A stretch of 64,000 nt of DNA, taken from Epiperipatus broadwayi. Lineage: Eukaryota; Onychophora; Udeonychophora; Euonychophora; Peripatidae. The DNA lies in NCBI GenBank assembly GCA_028023455.1, contig JAQFVV010006255.1:2482001-2546000 (forward strand), read 5' to 3'. Shown here piece after piece: positions 12,018-22,909 of the stretch; positions within the stretch are counted from its first letter, which is position 1, and each line of letters opens with the position of its first letter. The notes below the pieces were generated by a model. The model was not told the DNA's origin and ran no database searches. It saw only the letters and a list, made by a program, of their open reading frames with translations. The position numbers and the translations under genes were made by a program.

Positions 12018-12299
12018 TTATTGCAGCACTGCTGTAAAAAGTTTTGGAGAGATGGAGTCACCCTGTCTTACGCCCTTTTCAATATTGATTTTCCTACTAT
12101 CATTATGTAATATAATTGTTGCTGTTGCATTTTTATAAATATTCTTTAAAATATGACAATATCCTGGATCTACACCTTGATGATCCAATGCTTTAATCAC
12201 TGAAGAAATGTTTATAGAATCAAATGCCTTTTCATAATCTACAAATCCTAAGCATAATGGCAACTCATATTCATTTGTCCTTTCTATAACTTCTCTCAA
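12018..12299 (-). pseudogene. RTE reverse transcriptase, motifs A and B
   Basis: 93 codons containing 'LGFVDYEKAFDSI' (motif A with the catalytic Asp) and 'KGVRQGDSISPKLFTAVLQ' (motif B). Both are intact at the residues usually needed for catalysis. One stop follows LQ, then the sequence continues as a Trp-Glu-Ala-Lys-Gly segment into the motif C piece. In copy 2 of this LINE (21.6 kb) the same motif A Asp is Asn, so the two copies have decayed independently. Confidence 0.88.
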
Positions 12300-12493
12300 T
12301 ACCTGGATATGATCTACTGTACTAAAACCACTTTTAAGTCCAGTTTGTTCTCTTGGTGTAGACGAGTTGTAATTATCTTAGTAAAAATTTTGTATAAAAC
12401 TGATAAAAAGACTGATAGGTCTGAAATTTCTAATATCTTCTTTATCACTTTTTTTAAATATTATGCATTTTCCAATCATCTGGTACATCTTTA

Positions 12494-13084
12494 TCATTTA
12501 GACATTTGGTATATAACTTTGCTAAAAAAAAATTCTATTTCTTCACCTGCTTCTTTTAATATATCAATCATAATTCCATCATTACCTGGAGCCTTCCCTG
12601 TCTTCATAAATTTAATTGCATGCCTCACTTTCTCATTCAAAATTCTGGGTAATTCGGAAGATATAATAGGTATAGGAGACACTTGTTCTTTACTACTATA
12701 TAATTATTGATAGAAGTCTTCTACACATTTCATGATGTCATCTCTCTTTTTAGTAATAATGCCACCTTTTTTTCTTATGGCAGATATAAATTTCCTATCA
12801 ATACCAAAATGTTGTTTTAGACTCTTTAGACTTTTATTCTCTTCTATAGCTTTCCTTGCTAGTTCATAATTATACTTTCTTAGATCATTTTCAACTCTTT
12901 TCAGCACCATTTTATAAAATTCGAGATATTCAATCTTTTTTAATGCATCATTGTTGTATATCCTCATATTCCTTCTTTTCTTCATAAATTCTCTAGTCTT
13001 AGTAGAAATTTTATTGGTCAATTGCTGCTTTTTTCTACCAGCTATCTTTGTTGCAGTTTTTAAAAGTGTATCAGTTATTTTCAT
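12494..13084 (-). pseudogene. RTE LINE linker and RT fingers
   Basis: Two overlapping open pieces (12704-13084 and 12494-12682) encode the region between endonuclease and RT palm. The upstream piece is basic and helix-rich ('KRRNMRIYNNDALKKIEYLE'). The downstream piece has 'AIKFMKTGKAPGNDGI', the conserved RT finger motif (K-x-G-K-A-P-G-x-D-x-I). The first piece overlaps the endonuclease frame by four bases (13081-13084), marking a frameshift in a protein that was once continuous. Confidence 0.82.
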
Positions 13085-13941
13085 ACTAGATTTGTAAGTT
13101 CTAATTTAAATTCATTAGAATATTTCTGAAGATTAGGAATATCAACTGTAAATATTGTTTTTCTTAATAATTTTTGTCTCTCTAGTTTTGCATTAACATG
13201 TATCTTACATCTTACTAATCGATGATCGCTTCCTGTGTTAAAAATATTAAGAACATTACAATCTTGAAATATGTATTTTCTGTTAATCAAAATATAATCC
13301 AATTCTGCTGTAACTTCATTTGGATGCTTCCATGTCCATTTCCTTTTAACATTTTTCTCAAAAAAAAAAAAAGAATTCATAATATAAAGTTTTTCTTTTT
13401 CTGCAAACTCCACAAGTCTATGTCCTCTCTCATTTCTATTACCATAACCAAAATTACCTACAGCAGTTTCATCTTTCATTTATTTACCAATTCTAGCATT
13501 AAAGTCTCCCATAACAATTTTAAAATGTTGTTTACTCTGATCAAAAACCTTTTGTACATCCATATAAAAATCTTCTATAACTTCATCACTATGAGAACTT
13601 GTTGGAGCATAAACCTGAATTATCTGCATTTGGTATCTGCTATGAAGTTGTAAAACTAATCTTGCCACTCTGTCTGATACACCATCAATCTCCACAATGT
13701 TACTCTTCCATTTTTTATTTATAATGAATCCTACTCCACTTGTATTTCCAATATTTGGGCCTTTATAGTAGAGTATATGTCCACTTGTTAAATCAATTGT
13801 TTCTTCACCTTTTCTTTTAACTTGACAAAGTCCAATAATGTCCCATTTAATATAAGACAGTTCTTCTTCTAACTCTTGCAATCTTTCTTCACTTGAAAGT
13901 AATCTGCAGTTGTAAGTACCTAAATAAAAAGTCATCATCAA
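13081..13941 (-). pseudogene. RTE AP-type endonuclease, catalytic Glu replaced by Gln
   Basis: An APE-like nuclease domain split by one in-frame stop (after 'MGDFNARIGK') into pieces 13480-13941 and 13081-13479. Motifs in order: 'LGTYNCRLL' (metal-site Asn), 'GLCQVKRKGEE', 'IIQVYAPTSSH', 'IVMGDFNARIG' (Asp/Asn pair) and 'TGSDHRLVRCKI' (SDH with catalytic His). In the GLCQV segment the expected residue is Glu; copy 2 at 19.86 kb reads GLYEI with Glu present. The substitution (GAA to CAA) should cripple strand nicking. The domain normally nicks the target to start reverse transcription. The start at 13941 is only a convenient ATG; the frame may open a little upstream. Confidence 0.87.
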
Positions 13942-14290
13942 ATGGCAGCCTGAGTCCGCAATCAGGGGATTCTTAGCACCTTCTGCCTACGGCCACCAAC
14001 CGCTGCCTTGGTTGGTGACTTTACAGCCTCCTGGGAATAAGGGCCATGATTTATTTTTGTCTGTCATCATTGTATATGTTGGAAAAAATATTCTTAAACT
14101 CGGAGGTAAAAAGCCAATAAACTCACCACACTGGCTAATGCGTGTTGGCGAACAGCCCATCCATGTTCGTATACTATATGAATAATCACATCATAATGAC
14201 AGTTGCAATGACAAGAACATATGGAGGGGACATTAAGAATATGCCGTGCTCAGTTCCTTTAAGGCCTTCAAGATGAATCAAATGGTCTCC
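13942..14290 (-). other. 5' untranslated region of RTE LINE copy 1
   Basis: GC-richer than anything nearby. The part next to the endonuclease (13942-14010) matches the start of LINE copy 2 at 19690-19760 ('ctaagaatc.cctgattgc' in both), so it belongs to the element. Two related short blocks, 'cctcctgggaataagg' near 14028 and 'gcctcctaggggtcat' near 14320, may be the bounds of an internal duplication. Internal promoters of RTE elements usually lie in this position, but no specific promoter motif can be named. Confidence 0.6.
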
Positions 14291-14332
14291 TTTCAGTTAA
14301 TTGCAAACTCCTTTCTGCAGCCTCCTAGGGGT

Positions 14333-14395
14333 CATTTGTTTGCTTACCCATATATTGCATTTTCAATCTCTTCTTGTTACTCACAACATCTTTTA
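14333..14395 (-). repeat. 63-bp fragment of the same LINE's C-terminal region
   Basis: 'ttgcttacccatatattgca' and the following ~40 bp match 11460-11520 of LINE copy 1 ('cttacccatacattgca...cttcttgttactcccaacat'). It sits directly upstream of the 5' end of copy 1, in the same orientation, and so is either a fragment of a separate insertion or a rearranged tail. Confidence 0.7.
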
Positions 14396-14399
14396 TATC

Positions 14400-16060
14400 C
14401 ATGTCTGTTGTGAATCTATAAAAATTATCTTTCTTACTTTATCTTCTTTAGTGAGATGTTTTAATATAATTTTGTTATCATTATCTATATTAATCTCTAT
14501 CTAAATACTTTATCATCAAATTCCATTTTTGTAAATTTTATATTATATATATTATTATTATTAAATTCTTTATAAATATTATTTATAGCTTTTTTGTTAG
14601 CAATTATTTCTTGATTTTTTAAAAATTATTTTAATTTCCAATTCATTAAAAAATCTTGATGACATTAACCCACCAATTGTACAACCTATTACCCGTTCTT
14701 TATATCTACTCCAATAATTCATTACTGTATTTAAAATATAAGCTATGTTAAACCTTTTATAATATGTATTATATTTATATCATTAATGTACATAGACACT
14801 TTCTGTATTAATATCTTCATACTTTAATTCTTGGAGTATTATGATATATTTTCTTGATATCCATTGTAAAAATACCTTGGTTTATATTTATTTGTATCTT
14901 ATTTAATTTATTTATGATAGAATCTGTGTTTTAAATGCAAAATTTCCCATATTCAATAATATTTGCTATCCATTTGTTTAAATATTTACAGAATTTCTGT
15001 AGAATTAAATTCATCATTAGAATTAAATAATAATTTCAGTGGATTAGTAATTTTATCGGTTTTTTACCTTAGTGAAAGTATATAGGTTTTCATAAGAAGG
15101 AAACAAAAATTTATTTTGATTTATAATTTTATTTTTTAACTTTATGTAATAATTTTATCTATTTAGTTTTTATAATATTAACTGGATATTTTTATAATTT
15201 ATTATATCCTTTTTTTATTTCATCTTCTATTCTTTTTATAAATTCCTCAAGAAGACAAAAGAACAAATTGACTACCTTTATACTCTTTACATATTGTATA
15301 TTTTTTCAATATTACATATATTTTTAATTTTATTACTAATTCATCTATATTTATATTCTTTCTTAAAAGTTTTATTGTCGTATGTTTGTTTAATAAACAA
15401 TTTAATTTCTTGTTTTCTTCCAGTGAAATATTTGTCAAATCTTTATCTGTAATAATCTTTTTTTAATATCAATATCACAAATGATATAATGGGTGGACTT
15501 TTACTCAGTAAAATATTTTATTTTGCAAAAAATGTATATGTTGTTAAATTTATGAAATTATCCTGAATTTCTTTTGCTATAATTTATGTGTTTATAAAAT
15601 TATTTATTTTTAATATCAATACCTGAAAATTTACATCAATATTTTTTCACCATCCATTGCCATTTTTTTGTTTTCCTTAATATTTATTCCTTGATTCCAT
15701 TTTATTCTATAGTTATTTAAAAAATCATTGAAATTATCCCACATTTTAATTTTCGTTAACAATGGCTTAATAGCTTTATTTTAAACATTTAAATTTGTCA
15801 ATATTACGATTTATTATATTTTTCATTTATAAAAAATTGTAATGTATACATTTTCTAGCTTTTGTTTTAATTTCCAATTATTTGATTTCTTTTTAACTGT
15901 AATTTTACATGCTTTATAGTTGTTTAAATATGTTGTCTTCAATTTTCTTTATATATAAACATAATCTACTTAAATCCTTTATCTTTTTCATTTCTTGTAA
16001 GGCAAGAAGATTATCTTTCATATATCTCCACAAATGCTCCATGATACAATGCAATCATAA
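14400..16060 (-). pseudogene. Divergent PLE-type reverse transcriptase, heavily decayed
   Basis: Read on the - strand, fragments follow the PLE RT order. 'PSYENLYTFTKVK' (about 15066-15105) fits the fingers motif; 'KFCKYLNKWIANIIEYGKFC' (14937-15000) fits the segment between fingers and palm; 'GIFTMDIKKIYHNTPR' (14832-14880) is motif A with the Asp; 'NYWSRYKERVIGCTIGGLMS' with 'SRFFNELEI' (14640-14725) fits motif B; 'IKFTKMEFDDKVFRYRL' (about 14500-14545) resembles the segment with FLDv. Stops interrupt throughout and no YxDD box survives. The upstream part (15.2-16.05 kb) has open stretches, such as 15247-15438, that I cannot place. It differs clearly from the PLE at 2 kb. It could also belong to another RT group. 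Confidence 0.55.
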
Positions 16061-16909
16061 GTAAATTATGCTGTCTTATATACAGTATTTATTTTTTTTT
16101 TTTTTAAAAAAACAAAACAAAAAACAATGGAATAAAAAAAAATCTATGCATATGCTTTTTAATAGCAGTACTTAAACTGCGTTTTAAGTGCAATAAAAAT
16201 GTGATTTAATAAATTCATATTTGAGATTTGAGAATGTTACATTTATTGAGATGGCGGAAGGGGAGGTTGCCATCTTATTAAGATTTGTAAAATTTAATAA
16301 ATTTGTAAATGTCAATGTTCTTATTGTTTGTTTTTTTACATTTTTTTAATGTTTATATATATATATTTCGTTTGCATACAGTTGAAATTGTATAGATTGA
16401 TATGGCATAGTTTGTAATTTCACTGTATATATAATAGAAAGAGAGAGAGAAGAAAAGAAAACCTATCTACATCTATTACATATTAATAGTATTTTAAAAT
16501 TTTATGGGAAAAGCAAGTTTGTTGCTTTGCTCATGATTGACCCTTTTCCTATTAATCTAGAAATCGTTTAGTGTAATATTTAATTATTGTTAGATTTTCA
16601 ATATATATATAGAGAGAGAAAGACTACAAAATCCTATAAATAATTTTTATAGCAAGGTAACGGTTTTATAGTAAGACAATTGAAAATAAACACAGACTTT
16701 TTTAATATGAGAAAAAATGTTTAAATCAGTTGACTGAAAGTTTTATTACTATAATGCTAAAAATCCCTTTATCCAGTTATTATTTGACATGAGTGTTTGA
16801 ATAATATTGGTAACTTTATTATTTCTTATAGAAACAAATTTTTCGATAATGACTTATTTTTTTGGCTTATTTTTTTAAAAAAAAATTATGCAAGTATAAT
16901 ATTATAGTT
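16061..16909. other. AT-rich spacer with short simple repeats
   Basis: Includes (TA)n near 16357 and 16600, (GA)n near 16438-16450 and A/T homopolymers. No coding or RNA signal. The last eight bases before 16910, TTATAGTT (16902-16909), are the left target-site duplication of the adjacent hAT element. Confidence 0.6.
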
Positions 16910-19561
16910 TAGGGCTTGGCAACCTTTTGCTGGTGTTATGCTAAATCAATGATACAATCTTGTTTCATGTGCCAACATGATTCTATGTATTTTGTTTAGA
17001 TGCGATTTTATTTGGTATCAAATTTTTAAAATATATGGTAATAGTATATTTTAAAATACATAGAATCATATGGGAAAAAATATGTTATCAAATATTAATT
17101 ATCAATAATACATTTATTAAAATTTTTTATTATTAATTATATATAAATTACAATTTTTTAAAATGTAAATACATAATTTGAATACAAACAAGTTACGAAA
17201 AATTGTAATGTTAGTAATCTTTTTTATATATTATTAATCACAACTATTAATCAATTAATGTGAGCATTTTGTCCCTGTATGTCTTTGCTGAAATTCTCAA
17301 TATCGGATATGTAATTTGTAACTTTTAGCTTCATGCAGGCTCCTAAATGTTCAAGTGTTAGCCAACTTCTTTGTGTAGTCAAAATACTTTTCATATGTGA
17401 GAAAATTTGTTCACATAAGTAAATTGAACTGAATGCACATGCAATTTTCTTCAAACAATTAAAACTTTCAGATAAAGATATCCAGCAATTGAAAATGACA
17501 TCTGATTTTTCTGGACAGTCTCCTTCAAGAGTTTTCTGCAATTCTAGAAATTATGTTTTCCACAATTCTAATGATATTAATTCTAAAAGCTATTTCAAAA
17601 TTATCAATATCCATTCACTCAAAAAGAGATAAGCCAGTCAGGTTTGATAAGAAAGTAAAATATAGGTGCATAAATTTGAGTCTTCACATCATTTGGAAAA
17701 TTCTTCTTTAAACACTTCAGCGTACTTTTGTAGTTCATCTTTGTTAAAAGTAAATCATCTTGCATGGGAATTGACATTTGGAAAGTACTTGTAAGTGTTA
17801 GTTGTAATATTGCACCAAAGTATATCTAATTTTGGTGCAAATGCTTTCCAGTGATCAAAAAGTTCTAGTACTGTTTGTCCCTTTCCTTATAAACACAATT
17901 TTAAATTATTATAGTATTGTTATTTCAATCAAAAATATCAATTTGCTTAACCATTTTTTATCATTCAACTCTGAAGATGTTCTTTTTCATGAAGAAACAT
18001 CTTGATTTCTTCCAAACATGATATAAATCTGTTTAAGATATTACTTCAACTAAGCCAATGAACATTACTGTATAGTAGAAGGTTCATATATGCACTCTTC
18101 ATTTCCTCTAAAAGAGTCTTAAATTGCCTTGTATCAGTGAAGAATGGGAAATAATAAAATTAATTATCTTGACAACAGTGTCCATTACAGAATTCAAGCA
18201 CTGTGATGAGATTTTCACAATTAAACTTTCCTGATGTACAATACAGTAGAAACTTAATATTTGATGTCCAATATGATTTCACGAAGTTTAACAAATCTCT
18301 TTTTTTTCTGACTATTGCACAGGCAGCTTATAGTAATAGAAAATATTTTATTTATAGTAATTTTCTGACTTTCAAAATAATTTAAAAATGCAGTGGTAAT
18401 GTTTTGTCCCTTAGTTGTACCAGTAAGAGGAATCAAATAACATAATTCTTCATAAATATGATCTTTTCCACAATATCAGGCAACTATTCCTAAGTGTGCC
18501 ACATCATTTACATTAGTGCTTTCATCAACAGTGACATTGAATACAAAAGCTTCTTGTAATCCAGTTTTCTGTTTTCCATTACATTACCAGCCATCTCTCA
18601 TTTGTTCTCACAGAAACCAGTATTTCTTGTTTATTTGCTAAATCACTGAATAAAATTACAGCACTTTTAAAAAATGTTTCGATGATGAATTTATCATCTG
18701 TGAAAGATTTGGCTTTGGTAGCTATGCATTGACCAGTTGTATAACTACATTCAGTGGCTTTATTTTTAGTTTTCATTATGTGACTAAAAAAGTAATTTGT
18801 TTTTTAAAGCCAGAAACAGCTCTTTTAATAGCTTCAATTTTCTCATCAGTGTTCTCAAACATGGACTGATGTTTAATTTGATAATGTCTTTGTACACTTG
18901 ACACATGGCATTTGCATAACATAATGAACAAACAGCATGTTTGGAAATGAATAACATCAACTTTTTGTTTTTTTATTCGCATGCACAAAATTTAGATAAG
19001 TGTGTAAATGCATAGACCACAATGAAAATATAAGTAGAGTTCATTCAAATTAGAAAGAGCAGCAATGGAGTGTGTTGTATAGATTAGCTGATGGCAAATT
19101 CTCCAGTTGCATAGTTACTTGCCTTTGTTTGCTTTTTTCTATTCTACCTACATTAAAAAAAACAATTCTCATTAGAACTATTTCAGTTTGGTATTATTTT
19201 TATTAGATAAATACAGTATTATTTATAATTGGAAATCTTGACAAATTTGATTGTTATGAATCAAGGTTAAGTTTTTGCTAATGCTCTTGCATTTAAATTA
19301 AAATTTTAACTAATGTGTTTATTTATAGTTTTACTATATTATAGAACCTCAACCAGGATATTCACATGCTATTTCTACTTTTGGTTACATATGCATTGTA
19401 TATGTTATATGCACAAAAAGTAACTGATGTGAATGCTTGCATTGTAATTTCAATATAATTTTATAATGATAATTTTTAATATATTTTAATTCATTCAGCA
19501 TGCCACTGAAAATCATTTTGTGTTCCATGTTTGGTATGCTTGTCATGGGTTACTGACCCTG
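16910..19561 (-). mobile_element. hAT transposon, 2652 bp, with TIRs and perfect 8-bp TSD
   Basis: The left end begins TAGGGCTTGGCAACC and the right end, read inward on the other strand, begins CAGGGTCAGTAACCC. These fit the C/TAGGGxxxGxxAACC terminal inverted repeats of hAT elements. The 8 bases outside each end are identical: TTATAGTT at 16902-16909 and at 19562-19569, the 8-bp target duplication diagnostic of hAT. Inside, the - strand carries a broken transposase of the ZBED/GTF2IRD2-like group with an N-terminal zinc finger and a C-terminal dimerisation domain. Multiple stops and shifts make it inactive, yet it was never excised, so both ends can still be read. Confidence 0.93.
17251..18988 (-). 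pseudogene. hAT transposase (GTF2IRD2/ZBED-like), broken
   Basis: Pieces in N-to-C order on the - strand. 18776-18988: a Cys-x-Cys...RHYxxKH zinc-finger part ('CKCHVSSVQRHYQIKHQSMF'). 18579-18776: 'ATECSYTTGQCIATKAKSFT' and 'DDKFIIETFFKSAVILF', matching the A-S-Y-x-V-A-x-x-I-A-K-x-x-K-P-F-x-D-G-E-F-I-K segment. 18.4-18.55 kb: 'AFVFNVTVDESTNVNDVAHL', the catalytic-region D-E-S-T motif. 17251-17541: the C-terminal dimerisation domain, 'LCEQIFSHMKSILTTQRSWL' and 'TLEHLGACMKLKVTNY', typical of hAT transposases. Several stops and shifts interrupt it. The role in life was cut-and-paste of the surrounding element. Confidence 0.87.
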
Positions 19562-20511
19562 TTATAGTTATTAAAGATGAAAAAAAAATTGTTCTTTGCT
19601 TCGATAAAATTATTTTGTGTTGAATTTATTGTGAGGTGAAGTTCTGTTAATAGGTCTAAAAGTCAGAAGAAATAAAACATATATAATAAGATATTGGTGG
19701 TTGAAGACAGAGGTTCTAAGAATCTCCTGATTGCAGATCCAGGCTACCATTTCATGACGACACATTTATTTAGGTACTTACAACTGCAGATCACTTTCAA
19801 GTGAAGGAATATTGCAAGAATTGAAAGAAGAACTGTCTAATATTAAATGGGACATTATTGGACTTTATGAAATTAGAAAAAAAAAGTGAAGAGACAATTG
19901 ATTTGAAAAGTGGACAGTACTGTACTACGAAGGTACAAACCTTGGAAATAAAAGTGAAAGAAGATTCATTATAAATAAAAAGTGGAAGAACAACCTTGTG
20001 GAGATTGATGGTGTGTTGGATACAGCGGAATGATTAGTTATTCAACTTAATAATAGATAGCAAATACAAACAATTTAGGTTTATGTCCCAACAATTTCTC
20101 ATTGTGATGAAAAAGCAAAGGTTTTTTTTATATAGATGTACAAAAGGCTTTTGGTCAGACGAAATGATGATTTAAAATTGTCATGGGAGACTTTAATATT
20201 AGACTTGGAAAAACAATTGAAAGTTGCTATAGATAAATTTGGCTATGGTAATAGAAATGAGAAAGGATATAACTTGTGGAGTTTGCAGAAAAAGAAAAAT
20301 TTTGTATTGAGAAAAATGTAAATGAAAATGGACATGGAAGCATCCAAATTAAGGTATAGCAAAATTGGATTATATTTTGACTAACAAAATATATATTTCA
20401 AGATTGTAATGTTCTTAATAAATTCAGCACAGGAAGTAATCATCGATTAGTGAGATGTAAGATACATGTTGATGCAAAACTAGAGACAATAATTATTAAA
20501 GAAAACAATAC

Positions 20512-20688
20512 TGTATTACTTCGAATATAAGACATCCCAAAATTTAAGACATAGAAGGATTTTAAGCTTAGAAAATTAGAAAAAAAGTCTATAAATTAAA
20601 AAAAATTTTGCTTTGAATTTAAGGTCACCCTTACTTTTATGAGTCTAAAATTTGGATAAAATGTGCATCTTATATTCGAAGTAATACA
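20512..20688. repeat. 177-bp MITE nested in LINE copy 2
   Basis: The ends are TGTATTACTTCGAATATAAG at 20512 and its reverse complement ending at 20688, giving 21-bp perfect inverted repeats. The empty site is visible in LINE copy 1, where 'aaaacaatatttacag' is uninterrupted; here the same site reads 'aaaacaata' before and 'aatattcacag' around the right junction, implying a short target duplication of about 3-4 bp. No coding capacity. The superfamily is uncertain. Confidence 0.88.
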
Positions 20689-22065
20689 ATATTCACAGTT
20701 GATATTCCTAATCTTCAGAAACGTTGTAAGGAATTTGAAATTAGAATTTACAAGTCATTTTCAAATATTAACAGGTTTTGAAAATAATTCATATTTGAAC
20801 AAAATCAATAGGAAAATAACTGATATACTTTTAAAAAGTGCAACAAAGGTAGTTGATGCAAAAAAGCTGCAATTATCCAGAAAACTTACTAGTGAGACAA
20901 GACAATTTATTTTTAAGAAAATAAGTAATATGAAAATATATAAAATGATGCATTAAGAAGGATTCAATATCTTTAATTTTTTAAAATAGTGTGAAAAAGA
21001 GTTGATAATGATATAAGAAAGTATAATTATGAACTAGCAAGGAAAGCTATAGAAGAGATTAAAGGTCTCAATAATGTAAAACAATATTTTGATATTGGTA
21101 GGAAACTTATTTCTGCAATAAATAAATAAAAAATAGAATTATTACTAAAAAGAGAAATGACACGAAATATGTAGAAAAGTTTTATCAAGAATTATATAGC
21201 AGTAAAGAAAAAGGAAAAGTATTTCCTACAACTACTATATCTTCTGAATTGCCAAGGATTTTAAATGAAGAAATGAGACACTTAAATTTATGAAAAAAGG
21301 GAAAAGTTTCAGGTAATGATGGAATTATAATTGATATTATAAATGTAGCAGGTGAAGAAATAGAATTTTTTTTTGGCAAAGTTATATATAAAAAATCTAA
21401 ATGATAAAAATGCCATTAACGATGGGAAGAATGTGGTATTAATATCAATCTTTTTAAAATGTGATAAAAAAGATATTATAAATTACAGACCTATCAGTTT
21501 TATATAAAATTTTTATCAAAATAATTACAACTTGTTTATAGTGAACTTTGAATTTTAATCAACTAAAATAACATACTGGGCTTAAAAGTGGTTTAGTATA
21601 GTGAATCATATCCAAGTATTGAAAGAAGTAATAGAGAGGACCAATGAGAATGAATTGCTATTATGCTTTGGATTTGTAAATTATGAAAACGTATTTGATT
21701 CCATAAGCATTTCTTCAGTGATTAAAGCATTGGATCATCAAGATATAGATCCAGGATATTGTTGTATTCTGAAGATTATATACAATAATGCAACAGCAAC
21801 AATTAGATTACATAATGATACTAATAGATGACTCCATATCTCCAAAATGTTTTACAGCAGTTTTACAAAAAGTATTATGTGGATTAAAATGGGAAGCTAA
21901 GGGAATAAAAGTAAATGGAGTTATTTAAGTTATTTAGATTTTGCAGATGATGCAGTTGTTTTTGCAAGTAATGCTCTAGAACATCAGAAAATATTGCAAG
22001 AGTTAGCAGATGAAAGTAAGAAAGTAGGAATAAAGGTAGATGTTAAACAGACTAAAGTATCACAT

Positions 22066-22263
22066 GATCACTATCTTATACTAGCACATAATTGTTTATA
22101 AACAAAGCGAAACTCTCCATACAGAATTGCCACCCTGTGCCAACCAGAGTAATCAATGAATGTCAGAAGGCTTGTGCATAAAATCCCTATCTAATGCCTA
22201 CTCATCCAATATCCCCAGACTAGTTTCTGGCTTGTGGCCATCGTCAGTGAGGAGCTTTGGATC
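22066..22263. repeat. About 200-bp GC-richer insertion in LINE copy 2
   Basis: Relative to LINE copy 1 the sequence between 'agactaaagta' (about 22065) and 'attttttcaagagaagaaaa' (from about 22278) is extra. It has normal GC in an AT-rich setting and contains 'ccccagactagtttctggct' and 'catcgtcagtgaggagcttt'. The same motifs occur in both arms of the palindrome at 52331-52844, so it is a dispersed repeat. No Pol III boxes or TIRs were identified. Confidence 0.75.
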
Positions 22264-22909
22264 TAATGTTCAATAGATTTTTTCAAGAGAAGAAAATAAA
22301 GATTGACAATGATGAGCTAGAAGAAGTTAACAATTACAAATATCTGTATCAGATTATTACTACAGATGGAAACAATGGATGAAATTAATCATAGAATTAA
22401 ACTTTAGGAGTGGTTTTGATAGAAATAACTTAATATTAAATGGAAATATGGTTATGTGTTTGAAAAGGAAGATTTTTAGTAATTGTATTTTACCAGTTTT
22501 TATTTATGGTTATGAGAGTTTTTAATAGAAGAGCAATGCAGAAACTTCTGACAATTTAAAGAAGTATGAAGATATGCAAGTTAGGAATAACAAGAATAGA
22601 TTAAAAATGAATGGGTGAGTGAACAAATAGATGTTACTGATATCGTTGAAAATATTAAGAGACTGAAGTGGAGTTGGGCTGGACATATTGCTAGAAGAGA
22701 TTATAATAGATGATCAGATTGAAAACTTAAACTGGATTTCAAGAGATTGTAACAGAACTAGAAAGAGGCCAGTGCAAGATGGTTGATGAAATAAGTAAGT
22801 GTTGTTGGGGTGATATGGAGAAGAAAGGCTAGAGTTTGGAGAAGATGGATTGAACTTGGAAAAACCTCCATCCTGCATTGGATTGATAATGGTTGAAAAT
22901 GATAATGAT

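Larger units (their letters stand above)
10900..14290 (-). mobile_element. RTE-type LINE, nearly full length (copy 1)
   Basis: A - strand non-LTR retrotransposon of about 3.4 kb, the usual length for RTE elements. In order it holds a 5' region (13950-14290), an AP-type endonuclease, a reverse transcriptase, a conserved C-terminal region and a 3' end. The protein resembles the 'endonuclease-reverse transcriptase' type seen across invertebrates. The coding region is broken by only a few stops and frameshifts, so this is the youngest of the three copies in the window. The 3' end is duplicated in tandem (10925-11180 and 11182 onward). It seems to have inserted into a Penelope-like element whose halves flank it. 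Confidence 0.9.
19690..22905 (+). mobile_element. RTE-type LINE copy 2, full length but decayed, with nested insertions
   Basis: Aligns end to end with copy 1 in the opposite orientation. It starts with the shared 5' region (19690-19760, then 'ttaggtacttacaactgcag') and ends with 'atcctgcattggattgataa' near 22870. Endonuclease motifs remain at 19.85 kb (GLYEI, with the catalytic Glu) and near 20180 (MGDFN-like, frame-broken). RT motif A at 21674 reads FVNYENVFDS (Asp to Asn), and motif C at 21940 reads FADDAVVFAS. Many stops and shifts make it older than copy 1. Two insertions absent from copy 1 interrupt it, at 20512-20688 and about 22066-22263. Confidence 0.9.
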
